Assembly: GCA_016709545.1 (NCBI GenBank)
Contig: JADJMO010000032.1
Span: 8,428-72,427, forward strand
From: Myxococcales bacterium
GTDB taxonomy: Bacteria; Myxococcota_A; Polyangia; Polyangiales; JADJMO01
DNA length: 64,000 bases
Reading direction: 5' to 3'
In this document: positions 38,501 to 47,708 of the stretch, piece after piece
How positions within the stretch are numbered: position 1 is the first letter of the stretch
Layout of the letters: each line of letters starts with the position of its first letter
Program-made: the position numbers and the translations under genes
The notes under the pieces: generated by a model
What the model was told of the DNA's origin: nothing
The model's database searches: none
Seen by the model: only the letters and a program-made list of their open reading frames with translations

Positions 38501-39967
38501 ATGCGCCTGGTGAATCGCCTCGCGCTCTCGCATGGCGTCCTCGGGATGGTGCTGTCGGCGGCGCTGGCCGTCACCATCTTCACCCTCGTCGACCTCTACC
38601 GTCAGGTCCGCGCCGTGCGCGAATCGGACCTCGCGACCATCGACGAGGAGGAGGCCCTCTACCGCGCGGCCTGGAAGGTCGAGGTCGCCGCGCGCCACGG
38701 GGTCGATGCCTGCGAGCTGGGTGCGACCGACGCCGTGGTCGGCGCGACCTTCCGGGAGCCCGAGCGGATCCTGCGACAGGCGATCCAGGACAACGCGGCG
38801 ATCGCGTCGCGCCCCTTCGCGACGACGGCGGGTCGCTACCTCGAGCTGGTCGCGTCGCTCACCCGGGACAAGACATGCCAGCTGCTCCGGAGCCCCGAGA
38901 GCCGCGCCGCGCGTCTCAAGCTCGACGAGGACCTGACGGACGCGTGGATCGCCCGCCTCTACGAGCTGCATCGACGGCTCGAGGTCCACGAGGAGGAGAT
39001 CGTCCGCACCGGGCGCCGCGCGATCCTGCGCGGCGTCGGGATGGGCCTGCTCGCCCTCGTCGCCGGCTGGGTGGTCGCGTCGCGCGTCGCGCGGGGGGTC
39101 ACCAAGCCGCTCGCGGCCCTCTCGGAGGCCGCGCAGCGCGTCGGCAAGGGCGAGTTCGCGCCGTTCCCCACCGTCGACGGGCCGCGCGAGGTGGTCGAGC
39201 TCTCGTCGGAGCTCGACCGGATGCGGGTCGACCTCGCGGCGCTCGACGCGCTCAAGCAGCAGTTCCTCGCCTCGGTCTCCCACGAACTGCGCACGCCGCT
39301 CGGCAAGCTCCGCGAGGCGCTCGCGCTCCTCGAGGACGGCACCGCGGGCCACCTCGAGGACAAGCAGCTGCGCATCCTCGGGATCGCGCGGCGCGCTTGC
39401 GAGGCCGAGATCCGGCTCGTGACCACGCTGCTCGATCTGTCGCGGCTGCGCGCCGGCAAGGTGCTGCAGGTCGACGAGCCGCGTCCGCTCGACGACATCG
39501 TGCGCGAGGCCATCGCCGCCGAACAGACCGACGCTGGCGCGCAGTCGGTCACCATCGAGTTCGAACCGGTCGGCGCGGGGCCGCGGATCGCCCTCGACGG
39601 GCTCCTCGTCGAGCGCGCGATCGCGAACGTGCTGCGCAACGCCGTCTCGGTCTCGCCGGCCGGGGGGGTGGTCTCCGTGAAGAGGACGGTCGAACCCGAG
39701 GGCCCCCTCGGGCGCAAGGGCCCGCACGCGCGCATCACCGTGCAGGACGAGGGCCCTGGCGTGCCACCCGAGCTGCGCGCCGCGATCTTCGACGCCTTCA
39801 CCACCCACGAGGTGTCGGGGCGTCCGATGCGCATGGGGATCGGGCTCGGCCTCACCCTCGTCCGCGAGATCGTCGAGGCCCACGGGGGCCACGTGCAGCT
39901 CGCCGCGCCGGGACCGGGCGACACCACGTTCGCGCTCTTCCTCCCCGTCGGTCGAGGTGGGGCGTGA
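38501..39967 (+). CDS. Membrane sensor histidine kinase
   Basis: 488 residues. Transmembrane helices about 15-33 and 184-204 flank a periplasmic sensor of about 150 residues with two cysteines (GVDACELGATD, DKTCQLLRSPES). HAMP about 205-255, then HisKA with H261 in FLASVSHELRTPLGKLRE, and HATPase with N-box ANVLRNAVSVSP, DEGPGVPPE and GIGLGLTLV. The domain plan resembles GlrK/QseE-type kinases that pair with sigma-54 regulators. The stop overlaps the regulator start (GTGA). It is divergent from the SulP operon. Confidence 0.92.
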   Translation: MRLVNRLALSHGVLGMVLSAALAVTIFTLVDLYRQVRAVRESDLATIDEEEALYRAAWKVEVAARHGVDACELGATDAVVGATFREPERILRQAIQDNAAIASRPFATTAGRYLELVASLTRDKTCQLLRSPESRAARLKLDEDLTDAWIARLYELHRRLEVHEEEIVRTGRRAILRGVGMGLLALVAGWVVASRVARGVTKPLAALSEAAQRVGKGEFAPFPTVDGPREVVELSSELDRMRVDLAALDALKQQFLASVSHELRTPLGKLREALALLEDGTAGHLEDKQLRILGIARRACEAEIRLVTTLLDLSRLRAGKVLQVDEPRPLDDIVREAIAAEQTDAGAQSVTIEFEPVGAGPRIALDGLLVERAIANVLRNAVSVSPAGGVVSVKRTVEPEGPLGRKGPHARITVQDEGPGVPPELRAAIFDAFTTHEVSGRPMRMGIGLGLTLVREIVEAHGGHVQLAAPGPGDTTFALFLPVGRGGA

Positions 39968-41376
39968 GCCACGCGATCCTCATCGTCGACGACGACGCCG
40001 AGCTCTGCACGCTGCTCACTCTGCGGCTCGAGTCGCGGGGCTACGTGGTCGACTCGGTCGGCAGCGTGCGCGAGGCGATCGCCGCCCTCGATCGCCACTG
40101 GGACCTCGCACTCGTGGATCTCCGCCTGCCCGGCGGCACGGGACTCGACGTGGTCGCCGCGATGAAGGAGCGCGTACCCGACGTCCCCGCGCTCGTGCTG
40201 ACCGCGCATGGCTCGATCGAGACGGCCGTCGACGCCATGCGCCGCGGCGCGTACGGCTTCCTCACCAAACCGTTCCACGACCACGACCTGCTGCAGAAGA
40301 TCGCCCAGGCGGTGAGCCACGGCGCCCTGGTTCGCGAGGTGGCGGGGCTGCGGCGCATCGTCGGAGGAGCGTCCATCGATCGTCAGCTCGTCGGCACGAG
40401 CGAAGCGGTCCAGAAGGTGCGCCAGGTGATCGAGCGCGTCGCCCGGACCGAGGTGACGGTGCTGATCACGGGCGAGTCCGGCACCGGCAAGGAGCTCGCC
40501 GCGCGGTCGCTCCACGCGGCGTCACCCCGCGCGGATCGCCCCTTCGTGGCGCTCAACTGCGCGGCCATTCCCCGCGAGCTCCTGGAGAGCGAGCTGTTCG
40601 GCCACACGCGTGGGGCGTTCACCGGCGCGGCCCGCGACCGGGACGGCGTCTTCGCGGCGGCGGCCGGCTCCACCTTGTTCCTCGACGAGATCGGAGACGC
40701 CCCGCCGGACGTCCAGGTGAAGCTCCTGCGCGTCTTGCAGGAGAAGCGCTACACGCCGGTCGGGTCGACCACCGAACGGCACTCGGACGTGCGGGTCCTC
40801 GCCGCGACCAACCGCGATCTGCGCGTCGCCGTGGCCGAGTCGAGGTTCCGCGAGGACCTGTACTTCCGGCTGCACGTCCTGCCGCTCCGGATGCCCGCCC
40901 TTCGCGAGCGCCGCGAGGACATCCCGCTGCTCGCCGACGTGTTCCTCGAGCGCGCCGCCGCGCGTCACCACCTCCCGGTACCGCGGATCCACGAGGCCAC
41001 CCTCTCTGCCATGCTGGCCTACCCGTGGCCGGGGAACGTCCGCGAGCTCGCCAACGTCATGGAGGCCGCGCTGCTCCTCGCGGACTCGGCCGAGCTCCGT
41101 CCGGAGCACCTCGCGCTCGCGCACGGCATCGAGGTCGCGGCGCCGGTGGTGGGCCCCACCTCGTGGCAAGAGGCGGCGCTCGCCCCCCTGCACGGCGCCG
41201 AGCTACCGCCGCTGCGCGAGGCGCGCGACGCCTTCGAGCGCGGCTACCTCGTCGAGGTGCTCCGCCGGTCGGGCGGCAACGTCAGCGCGGCCGCGCGCCT
41301 GTCGGGGCGCAACCGAACCGACTTCTACGAGCTGATGCGTCGTCACGGGCTGAGCCCCGCCGAGTTCAAGGACTGA
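39964..41376 (+). CDS. Sigma-54-dependent response regulator (NtrC family)
   Basis: 470 residues. Receiver domain 1-120 with phospho-acceptor D52 in LALVDLRLPGG and KPF at the end. AAA+ domain about 145-380: Walker A GESGTGKE, the sigma-54 contact loop GAFTGA (217-222), Walker B TLFLDEIGD, and arginine finger region FREDLYFRLHVLPLRMPALR. C-terminal Fis-type helix-turn-helix GGNVSAAARLSGRNRTDFYE. All activator motifs are intact. The GTG start overlaps the kinase stop, and the nearest sigma-54 promoter is the divergent SulP promoter. Confidence 0.95.
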   Translation: MSHAILIVDDDAELCTLLTLRLESRGYVVDSVGSVREAIAALDRHWDLALVDLRLPGGTGLDVVAAMKERVPDVPALVLTAHGSIETAVDAMRRGAYGFLTKPFHDHDLLQKIAQAVSHGALVREVAGLRRIVGGASIDRQLVGTSEAVQKVRQVIERVARTEVTVLITGESGTGKELAARSLHAASPRADRPFVALNCAAIPRELLESELFGHTRGAFTGAARDRDGVFAAAAGSTLFLDEIGDAPPDVQVKLLRVLQEKRYTPVGSTTERHSDVRVLAATNRDLRVAVAESRFREDLYFRLHVLPLRMPALRERREDIPLLADVFLERAAARHHLPVPRIHEATLSAMLAYPWPGNVRELANVMEAALLLADSAELRPEHLALAHGIEVAAPVVGPTSWQEAALAPLHGAELPPLREARDAFERGYLVEVLRRSGGNVSAAARLSGRNRTDFYELMRRHGLSPAEFKD

Positions 41377-41400
41377 AGGCCGCGGCGAGCCGGGCGGCGT

Positions 41401-42468
41401 TCACCGATACGCGATCAGCACTGCCGACACGAAGTACGAAGGCTCGGTGTGGTTGCCGCCGTCGTACTTGCAGTCCGTGCCGAGCGAGCACCCCTCGCAC
41501 GTGGCCGCGTCCGGGCGGCACGAGTTCACGTAGGTGGCCGCGTCGTAGGAGAACTTCGCGCCGCCGGCGACTTCCGCGGTGACGTCGAACACCCAGGGCC
41601 GCACGTCCGCGCCGGGGCACCAGCCCGCGCGCGAGAGCTTGTAGGTGCCCTTCTGGCCGGGCGCGGCGGTGGTGGCGCAGTCGGTCCGCCAGATCTTCTC
41701 CTTGTGGGGCGTGGTGCCGACCGTGATCGTGTGATCGCGGGGGCAGAACTCGGCGCAGTTCTCGAGGTTGCCCTGGCCGTGGCCGGTGATCAGCGCGCGC
41801 ACCGCGAACGACGTGGCGCCCGCGGGCAGCGTGGGCCTCTGCTCGGGGAACGAGCCGGTGAGCGGCTTGCTCGGGTCGCCGTAGACGCCGCTGTGCATCG
41901 TCCAGATCGGGAGCACCGCGACGGCCTCCTTCTCCGGAACGCCGCCTTTCATCTCGAACGAGGCGTTGACGAGCCAGCCGTTGCCGTACGCGCTGCCCGG
42001 GCCGACCCAGGTGTCGATGAACGTGCGCAGCGTGAGCGGGCCGCGCAGCACCGGGCGCAGATCGGTGACGTCGAGATCCCAGGCCGCGCCGACGCCGTAG
42101 GGGGTGATGAACCGCGCGAGCTCGAGCACGGTGTCGTTCTCGGGCTTGTCGCCCTTCTGGGTGACGACGCCGAGCGTGGCGAAGCGATCCCACGCGTCGC
42201 ACTTGCCGCTCGGGCATTCGAGCGAGAGGTGCAGGATGATCTGGGCGTAGGCGCCGGTCTTCGGGAACGTGGCCTCGGCGTCGACCACGCGCTGGTTGTC
42301 GGTGCCCGTGAAGTAGACCGGCTTCTTGACGAAGCCGTCGACGGTCACGTCGGCGCCGATCTCGGGGCCGGCCTCGGCCTCGACGCCGGTGTCGGTCGCG
42401 GGCTCGGCGGGCGAGGAGGAGGAGGACGAACAGCCGACGAGCAGGAGGAGGGCGGCGAACCGACGCAT
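41401..42468 (-). CDS. Lipoprotein with PNGase-F-like domain
   Basis: 355 residues. Lipobox LLLVGC followed by a serine run and acidic linker. The body resembles the peptide-N-glycosidase F jelly-roll: ILHLSLECPSGKCDAWDRFA, LELARFITPYGVGAAWDLDV, TDLRPVLRGPLTLRTFIDTW and GYNGWLV-like YGNGWLVNASFE. Whether it is an active glycoamidase is uncertain because catalytic Asp/Glu positions were not aligned. It is divergent from the hydrolase gene at 42546 with a 77-bp gap; both are secreted lipoproteins and may act on the same material. Confidence 0.7.
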   Translation of the reverse strand: MRRFAALLLLVGCSSSSSSPAEPATDTGVEAEAGPEIGADVTVDGFVKKPVYFTGTDNQRVVDAEATFPKTGAYAQIILHLSLECPSGKCDAWDRFATLGVVTQKGDKPENDTVLELARFITPYGVGAAWDLDVTDLRPVLRGPLTLRTFIDTWVGPGSAYGNGWLVNASFEMKGGVPEKEAVAVLPIWTMHSGVYGDPSKPLTGSFPEQRPTLPAGATSFAVRALITGHGQGNLENCAEFCPRDHTITVGTTPHKEKIWRTDCATTAAPGQKGTYKLSRAGWCPGADVRPWVFDVTAEVAGGAKFSYDAATYVNSCRPDAATCEGCSLGTDCKYDGGNHTEPSYFVSAVLIAYR

Positions 42469-42545
42469 GGGGTTTTCTAGCGTGAAGCACGCCACTCGGC
42501 CACCAAGGGCTTGTATCGACCGCCCTGCCGGCCCAGCATCTCTCG

Positions 42546-44303
42546 ATGCGGTTCGGGCTCGCGGTGACCATGCTCCTCGGTGGCTGTGCCGTGGAGGAGA
42601 CCCCCTCGGCCACCGACAGCGAGCCGTTGGATGCCGCGCCGGACGCGATCACCGACGTCTCCGACACCGCGCCTCCGCCCACCAAGGCCCCGACCCTGGC
42701 CGCCCTCACCGACCGCACCGTGGCCGAGGACGAGCTGCTCACCGTGCCCGTGGTCGCCACCGACGCGACCCACGTCGTGGCGACCGGCCTCCCGCCCGGC
42801 GCGCGCTTCGACGCCGAGACGCGCACCGTCGTCTTCCGACCCGACTTCATCCAGGGCGGCCTCGCTCCGTGGACCGTCACGCTGCGCGCGAGCAACCCCA
42901 TCGGCAGCGCGACGACTTCGTTCCGCATCACCGTCACCGACACGATCCACCCGCCGGTCCCGACCATCACCAGGAACGAAGACCTCGGCACCTGCCGTCG
43001 CCTCACGCTCGCGGTCAAGACCGACGCGTACACCGACAGCCCGGGCCACGCCGGCCGCACCTTCACGGCCGTGGTCGTCGTGCCCAAGTCCACGCTCACC
43101 AAGCCGGCGCCCGTGCGGGTCTACCTGCACGGGGTGGGCGGCGCGCCCAACGCGTCCGCGGGGTGCACGTCGTACGTCACCGTCGAGCCGCACGATCCGA
43201 TGACCAGCTACTGGTGGGGCTACTCCGACAAGCTCCCGGGCGGGGCGCCGACCACCGGCACCGTGCCTCCTTACACCGCGCGGCGGGTGCTGCAGCTCGT
43301 CGACTGGGCGCAGCGCTCGCAAGGCGGCGACCCGCTGCGCACGTTCGTGACCGGCACCTCGATGGGCGGCGCGGGCGCGCTCACGCTCGGCCTGCTCTGG
43401 GCGCGTCACTTCGCCGGCGTCGATGCGCGGTGGGGGCAAGCCATCGCGCGCAACCACCGCCCGGCGCGCCTCGCCACGCTCGAGAAGCTCTGGGGCACGC
43501 GCGAGGCGAACCTCGACGACGGCGCCGGCCTCGGCGTGTGGGACCGGCTCGATCTCACGCGCGCGCTCCGCGACGAGCCCGAGGCGGCGGGGCAGTTCGT
43601 CTTCGTCAAGCACGGCAAGGACGACGCGACGATCCACTTCGGCGCGGTGACGATCGCGAGCCCGCTCACCAAGCGCACGTTCTACGAGGCGCTGCGCGGG
43701 CACCCGCACTACGCGGTGTGGGACGAGGGCGGGCACGGCCCGGCAGACCCGGTGCTGCCCGACGGCTGGTGGGACGGCGGCTGGAGCCGCATCGGCGACG
43801 CGACCGCCTTCCTCGCGCTCGACCGCCTCGCGCCCGCGTTCTCGCTCGCCTCGCACGACGGCGATCCCGGCGACGGCACCGGCAACGGCAAGGTGAAGTG
43901 GGACGCCAACGGGGGCTTCGCCGCCGACGTCGCCGTCGCCGGCGACACCGGCTGGAAGGGCGATCTCGCCGGAGCGAAGAACCGCCACCTGCGCTGGGAC
44001 GCGAGCAAGGCGGTGGACACGGAGGATCGCGTCGAGCTGCCGCTGCGCGCCTTCGCGGGCACGGGCAAGGCTCCTCCGCGCGCCGGCTATCCGACGATCG
44101 ACGACCAGATCGGCGCCAAGTTGCCCATCGTCGTCGACGTGATGCTGCGTCGCGTGGTGCGCTTCCAGCCCGCCCCCGGCGAGGTGCTCGCGTGGTCGTG
44201 CGGCGCGCAGAAGGGCGAGGTCACCGTGGGCGCCGACGGCACCTTCGCGGCGCCCCGCGTCGAGCTCGGGACCGACTGGGTGACGCTCTCGTTCCACCGC
44301 TGA
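42546..44303 (+). CDS. Secreted lipoprotein with alpha/beta-hydrolase domain
   Basis: 585 residues. Lipobox MLLGGCA, Asp/Pro-rich linker, an Ig-like putative binding domain about 48-135 (LAALTDRTVAEDELLTVPV, FRPDFIQGGLAPWTVTLRAS), then an esterase-like fold: VRVYLHGVGGAPN, nucleophile elbow FVTGTSMGGAGAL, and a possible catalytic His in DEGGHGPADP. The last ~170 residues are a beta-rich accessory region. Similar to polyhydroxybutyrate-depolymerase or feruloyl-esterase-like enzymes; substrate not predictable. Confidence 0.75.
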   Translation: MRFGLAVTMLLGGCAVEETPSATDSEPLDAAPDAITDVSDTAPPPTKAPTLAALTDRTVAEDELLTVPVVATDATHVVATGLPPGARFDAETRTVVFRPDFIQGGLAPWTVTLRASNPIGSATTSFRITVTDTIHPPVPTITRNEDLGTCRRLTLAVKTDAYTDSPGHAGRTFTAVVVVPKSTLTKPAPVRVYLHGVGGAPNASAGCTSYVTVEPHDPMTSYWWGYSDKLPGGAPTTGTVPPYTARRVLQLVDWAQRSQGGDPLRTFVTGTSMGGAGALTLGLLWARHFAGVDARWGQAIARNHRPARLATLEKLWGTREANLDDGAGLGVWDRLDLTRALRDEPEAAGQFVFVKHGKDDATIHFGAVTIASPLTKRTFYEALRGHPHYAVWDEGGHGPADPVLPDGWWDGGWSRIGDATAFLALDRLAPAFSLASHDGDPGDGTGNGKVKWDANGGFAADVAVAGDTGWKGDLAGAKNRHLRWDASKAVDTEDRVELPLRAFAGTGKAPPRAGYPTIDDQIGAKLPIVVDVMLRRVVRFQPAPGEVLAWSCGAQKGEVTVGADGTFAAPRVELGTDWVTLSFHR

Positions 44304-44366
44304 TTCTCGCCCTCGATTCAAGCCGGGCCGTACTGGACCGTTCGTCGAGTTCGGAGAAGCCCGCCC

Positions 44367-45578
44367 ATGTCGCTCGCTCGCGCGCTCGCGCTCGGTCTCG
44401 TCGCCTCGGCGGCCCTGTCCTGTGCCCGCGCACCGCGCACGGCGCAACACGATCGAGCGATTGGCGTACACGCCGGCGAGATCGTCATCGGCTCGAGCGC
44501 CGCGCTGACCGGCCAGGCGTCGTTCCTCGGCACCCAGACGATCCACGGCTCGCTCGCCAAGATCCAGGAGGTCAACGCGAAGGGGGGCATCCACGGTCGG
44601 AAGGTGCGCCTCGTGAGCCTGGACGACGGCTACGACCCGGCGCGCGCGGTGACCAACACCCAGCAGCTGCTCGCCGACGAGGGCGTGTTCGCCCTGTTCG
44701 ACTACGTCGGCACTCCGACCTCGGTGAAGATCATCGACCTGACGGAGCGGGCCAAGGTGCCGGCGCTCGGCTTCTTCACGGGCGCCGAGCCGCTGCGCAC
44801 GCCGTTGCGCAAGTGGATGTTCCACGTGCGCGACTCGTACTACTCCGAGGCCGAGGGCGCGGTCGCCCTGCTCGTGGACCGGTTGAAGTTCGACAAGATC
44901 GCCGTGCTCTACCAGGAGGACGCCTTCGGGCAGGCGGTGCTCGCCGGGCTGCAGCTCGCGCTGAAGCGCCGGGCGATGACCCCCGTCGCGATCGAGACCT
45001 ACGCCCGCGGCACGATGGACGTGGAGCGGGCCCGCGACACCCTCGCGAAGAGCGGCGCGGAGGCGATCGCCATGGTGGGCACCTACGCGCCCCTCGCGAA
45101 GTTCGTGAAGCTCACCCACGACGCGGGCCAGCATCCCTGGTTCCACACGGTCTCGTTCGTCGGTTCGGAGGCGTTCGCCAAGGAGCTCGTCGAGAAGTAG
45201 AAGATCGACCCGAAGGAGTACGACAAGATCGTCGTCACGCAGGTGGTGCCGAGCCCGTTCTCCGACGACTTCCCGACCGTGCACGAGTACCGGGAGCTCG
45301 CCAAGAAGTACTACCCGACCGAGGCGCCGAACTACGTGGCGCTCGAGGGGTTCCTCAACGCGACGGTCCTCGTGCGCGCGCTCGAGGCGGCGGGCCCGAC
45401 CCTCGATCGGGACCGCTTCACGGCGGCCCTCGAGCACTTCCAGGGGGTCGACCTCGGCATCGGCAAGCCGCTCTCGTACACCAAGGAGAGCCACGCGGGG
45501 CTCGCCGGGATCTACTACTCGCACCTCGAGCCCGACTCCACGTTCCGGCTCTTTGATCCGAAGGCGGTCGGCCGATGA
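44367..45578 (+). CDS. Branched-chain-type periplasmic binding protein, in-frame TAG
   Basis: About 403 residues of type-I periplasmic binding protein. Lipobox-like SAALSCAR, then EIVIGSSAALTGQASFLG, EVNAKGGIHGRKVRLVSLDD, NTQQLLADEGVFALFDYVG, KFDKIAVLYQEDAFGQAV. A TAG at 45198-45200 interrupts after AFAKELVEK. The same frame continues with family sequence KIDPKEYDKIVVTQVVPSPF and APNYVALEGFLNATVLVRAL to a TGA at 45576-45578. Its stop overlaps the kinase start (ATGA). No permease genes follow, so it probably serves as the ligand sensor of that kinase rather than as a transporter part. Confidence 0.88.
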
Positions 45579-47701
45579 GCCTGCTCGCGAAGGTCGTCCT
45601 CTCGTTCGTCTGCTTCGTCGTCGCGCTCTCCGGGGTGAACATCCTCGCGACCTCGGCGATCATCGACCGCCGCGTGCGGGCCGAGGTGGAGACCTCGGAG
45701 GCCGTGTTCGCCAAGGGCCTCGCCACGCGCATCGCCAAGAGCACGCGCGCCAAGGACAAGGTGCCGATCACCGAGATCGTGCTCGACGAGCAGGGCCTCC
45801 GCAGCGAGAAGATCGAGTACGTGCTCGTGTTCGACAAGGCGGGCGCGGTGCTCGCGCACACCTACCTCTCGCCGATGCCGGCCTCGCTGCGCGGGCTGTC
45901 CAACGCCTTCGACAGCTCGGGCAAGAAGGTGACGCGGCTCGAGGACCAGAGCCTCTACGCGTACGACGTCGCGGTCCCCGTCGTCGAGGGCATCGAGCAG
46001 GTCGGCGCGATCCACGTCGGGCTCCGCGGCGAGTACCTCGACGGGATCAAGCACGACATCATCCGCGCGAGCCTGGTGGCGAGCGGCGTGATCGTCCTCG
46101 TCGCGTTCGTGATCGCGGTCCTCATCGGGTTCCTCCTCGTTCGCCCCCTCGAGCTCCTCACCCGCGAGGTCGACGCCATCTCGGCCGGGCGCTGGGAGTC
46201 GCTCGAGGTGCTGAAGTCCCACGTGCGGGGAAGAGACGAGGTCGGCGTGCTCGGCACCGCGTTCGCCAACATGGCGACCACCGTGCAGGACAAGACCCGC
46301 GCGATGAAGCTGGTGCTCGACAACGTGGGCGACGGGCTCATGACGGCGGGGATGGACGGCATCGTCTCGCCCGAGGTCTCCGCCGAGGCCGAGCGCTGGT
46401 TCGGCAAGCCGGGCAAGGGCCAGCGCATCGCCGACTACCTGTTCCCGACCGACGAGCACGCGCGGGTGCGGTTCGAGCTCGGCTTCTCGGAGCTCGTGGA
46501 CGACGCGCTCCCGTTCGAGCTCCTCGCCGACCAGGCCCTCCAGCGGTTCGCGCGCGAGGACCGCATCTTCGCGCTCGAGTACCGCCAGGTCTTCGAGAAC
46601 GAGCGGGTCGACCGCTTCCTGGTCATCGCCCGTGACGTCACCGCCCAGGTGCAGGCCGAGGCCGACCACGATCGCGCCGAGGAGCTGCACGCGATCGTCG
46701 GCACCATGCTCAAGGACCGCTCGGCGTTCCGCCAGTTCCGCAAGGACGTGGGGGACATCCTCGGCCGGCTCGCCGTCGAGCGGGATCGCGTGGTGCAGAA
46801 GCGCGACCTGCACACCCTCAAGGGCAACCTCGCCATCTTCGGGTTCCTCGCGACCTCCCGCGAGTGCCACCGCTGCGAGGACGAGATGTTCGAGACCGAT
46901 GGCTTGCTGCCCGCGGAGCGCGTCGAACACCTCGCCGAGTGCTGGCAGCGGAGCCTCTCGGAGCTCGGGAGCGTCGTGCCACTCGACGACGTCGCCAACG
47001 AGGTCCCGCTGCGGGCCCCGGACTACGAGCGCATCCTGCGCAAGATCGAGCAGCATTCCGAGCACGAGACGCTGCTCTCCATCGTCAAGAGCTGGAAGCT
47101 CGTGCCGGCCGCCAGCCTGCTCGCGAGCATGGGCGCGCAGGCCAAGCGGCTCGGCACCAGCATCGGTCGCGACGTCGACTTCCACGTCCTCGACCACGAC
47201 GTCCGCGTGGACATCGATCGCACCGCCGACTTCTGGTCGAGCATGATCCACGTGGTCCGCAACGCGGTCGACCACGGCATCGAGGCGGAGGAGGAGCGGC
47301 GCGCGAAGGGCAAGAGCCCCGTGGGCACGCTCTCGCTCGCCACGTACAGTGAGCGCGGCAGCCTCGTGGTCGTGGTGAGCGACGACGGTCGAGGCATCGA
47401 CTGGGAGCAGGTGCGCGAGCGGGGCGGCCTCCCGCTGAACGTCGACCGCCGGGTCCTCGTCGACGCGCTGTTCACCGACGGCTTCTCCACCCGCTCGGAG
47501 GTCACCGAGGTGTCGGGACGCGGCGTCGGGCTCGGGGCGCTCAAGGCGGCCTGCGACGCGCGCGGCGTCGCGATCGAGGTGAAGTCGGCGATCGGCAAGG
47601 GCACGAGCTTCGTGTTCCGCTTCCCGGCGGAGCACGCCGGCGCCCCCGTCCACGTCTCGAACCCGTCGATGATGCCGGCGCGCCCGCTGCTCGCCTCCTA
47701 G
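45575..47701 (+). CDS. CheA-like HPt sensor kinase
   Basis: 708 residues. Helix 1 about 5-27, a periplasmic single-Cache-like domain (30-160), helix 2 about 170-195, HAMP about 195-245, a PAS-like region (245-365), then an HPt domain with H413 in LHTLKGNLAIFGF, and a CheA-type ATPase with N-box SMIHVVRNAVDHGIEAEEER and G-boxes SDDGRGIDW and GRGVGLGALKAACD. The dimerisation and CheW-like regulatory domains of CheA are missing. Coupled by ATGA overlap to the binding-protein gene, suggesting that bound ligand is sensed through the Cache domain. No receiver partner is in the neighbourhood. Confidence 0.88.
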   Translation: MSLLAKVVLSFVCFVVALSGVNILATSAIIDRRVRAEVETSEAVFAKGLATRIAKSTRAKDKVPITEIVLDEQGLRSEKIEYVLVFDKAGAVLAHTYLSPMPASLRGLSNAFDSSGKKVTRLEDQSLYAYDVAVPVVEGIEQVGAIHVGLRGEYLDGIKHDIIRASLVASGVIVLVAFVIAVLIGFLLVRPLELLTREVDAISAGRWESLEVLKSHVRGRDEVGVLGTAFANMATTVQDKTRAMKLVLDNVGDGLMTAGMDGIVSPEVSAEAERWFGKPGKGQRIADYLFPTDEHARVRFELGFSELVDDALPFELLADQALQRFAREDRIFALEYRQVFENERVDRFLVIARDVTAQVQAEADHDRAEELHAIVGTMLKDRSAFRQFRKDVGDILGRLAVERDRVVQKRDLHTLKGNLAIFGFLATSRECHRCEDEMFETDGLLPAERVEHLAECWQRSLSELGSVVPLDDVANEVPLRAPDYERILRKIEQHSEHETLLSIVKSWKLVPAASLLASMGAQAKRLGTSIGRDVDFHVLDHDVRVDIDRTADFWSSMIHVVRNAVDHGIEAEEERRAKGKSPVGTLSLATYSERGSLVVVVSDDGRGIDWEQVRERGGLPLNVDRRVLVDALFTDGFSTRSEVTEVSGRGVGLGALKAACDARGVAIEVKSAIGKGTSFVFRFPAEHAGAPVHVSNPSMMPARPLLAS

Positions 47702-47708
47702 GCCGGAT

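Noticed and set aside
42477..45524. Very long open frame on the minus strand opposite the hydrolase and binding-protein genes
   Set aside because: Composition is Arg/Gly/Val/Glu-rich without any domain, and the opposite strand carries clear protein families. Such antisense frames are expected in very GC-rich DNA; many others in the window were dismissed for the same reason.
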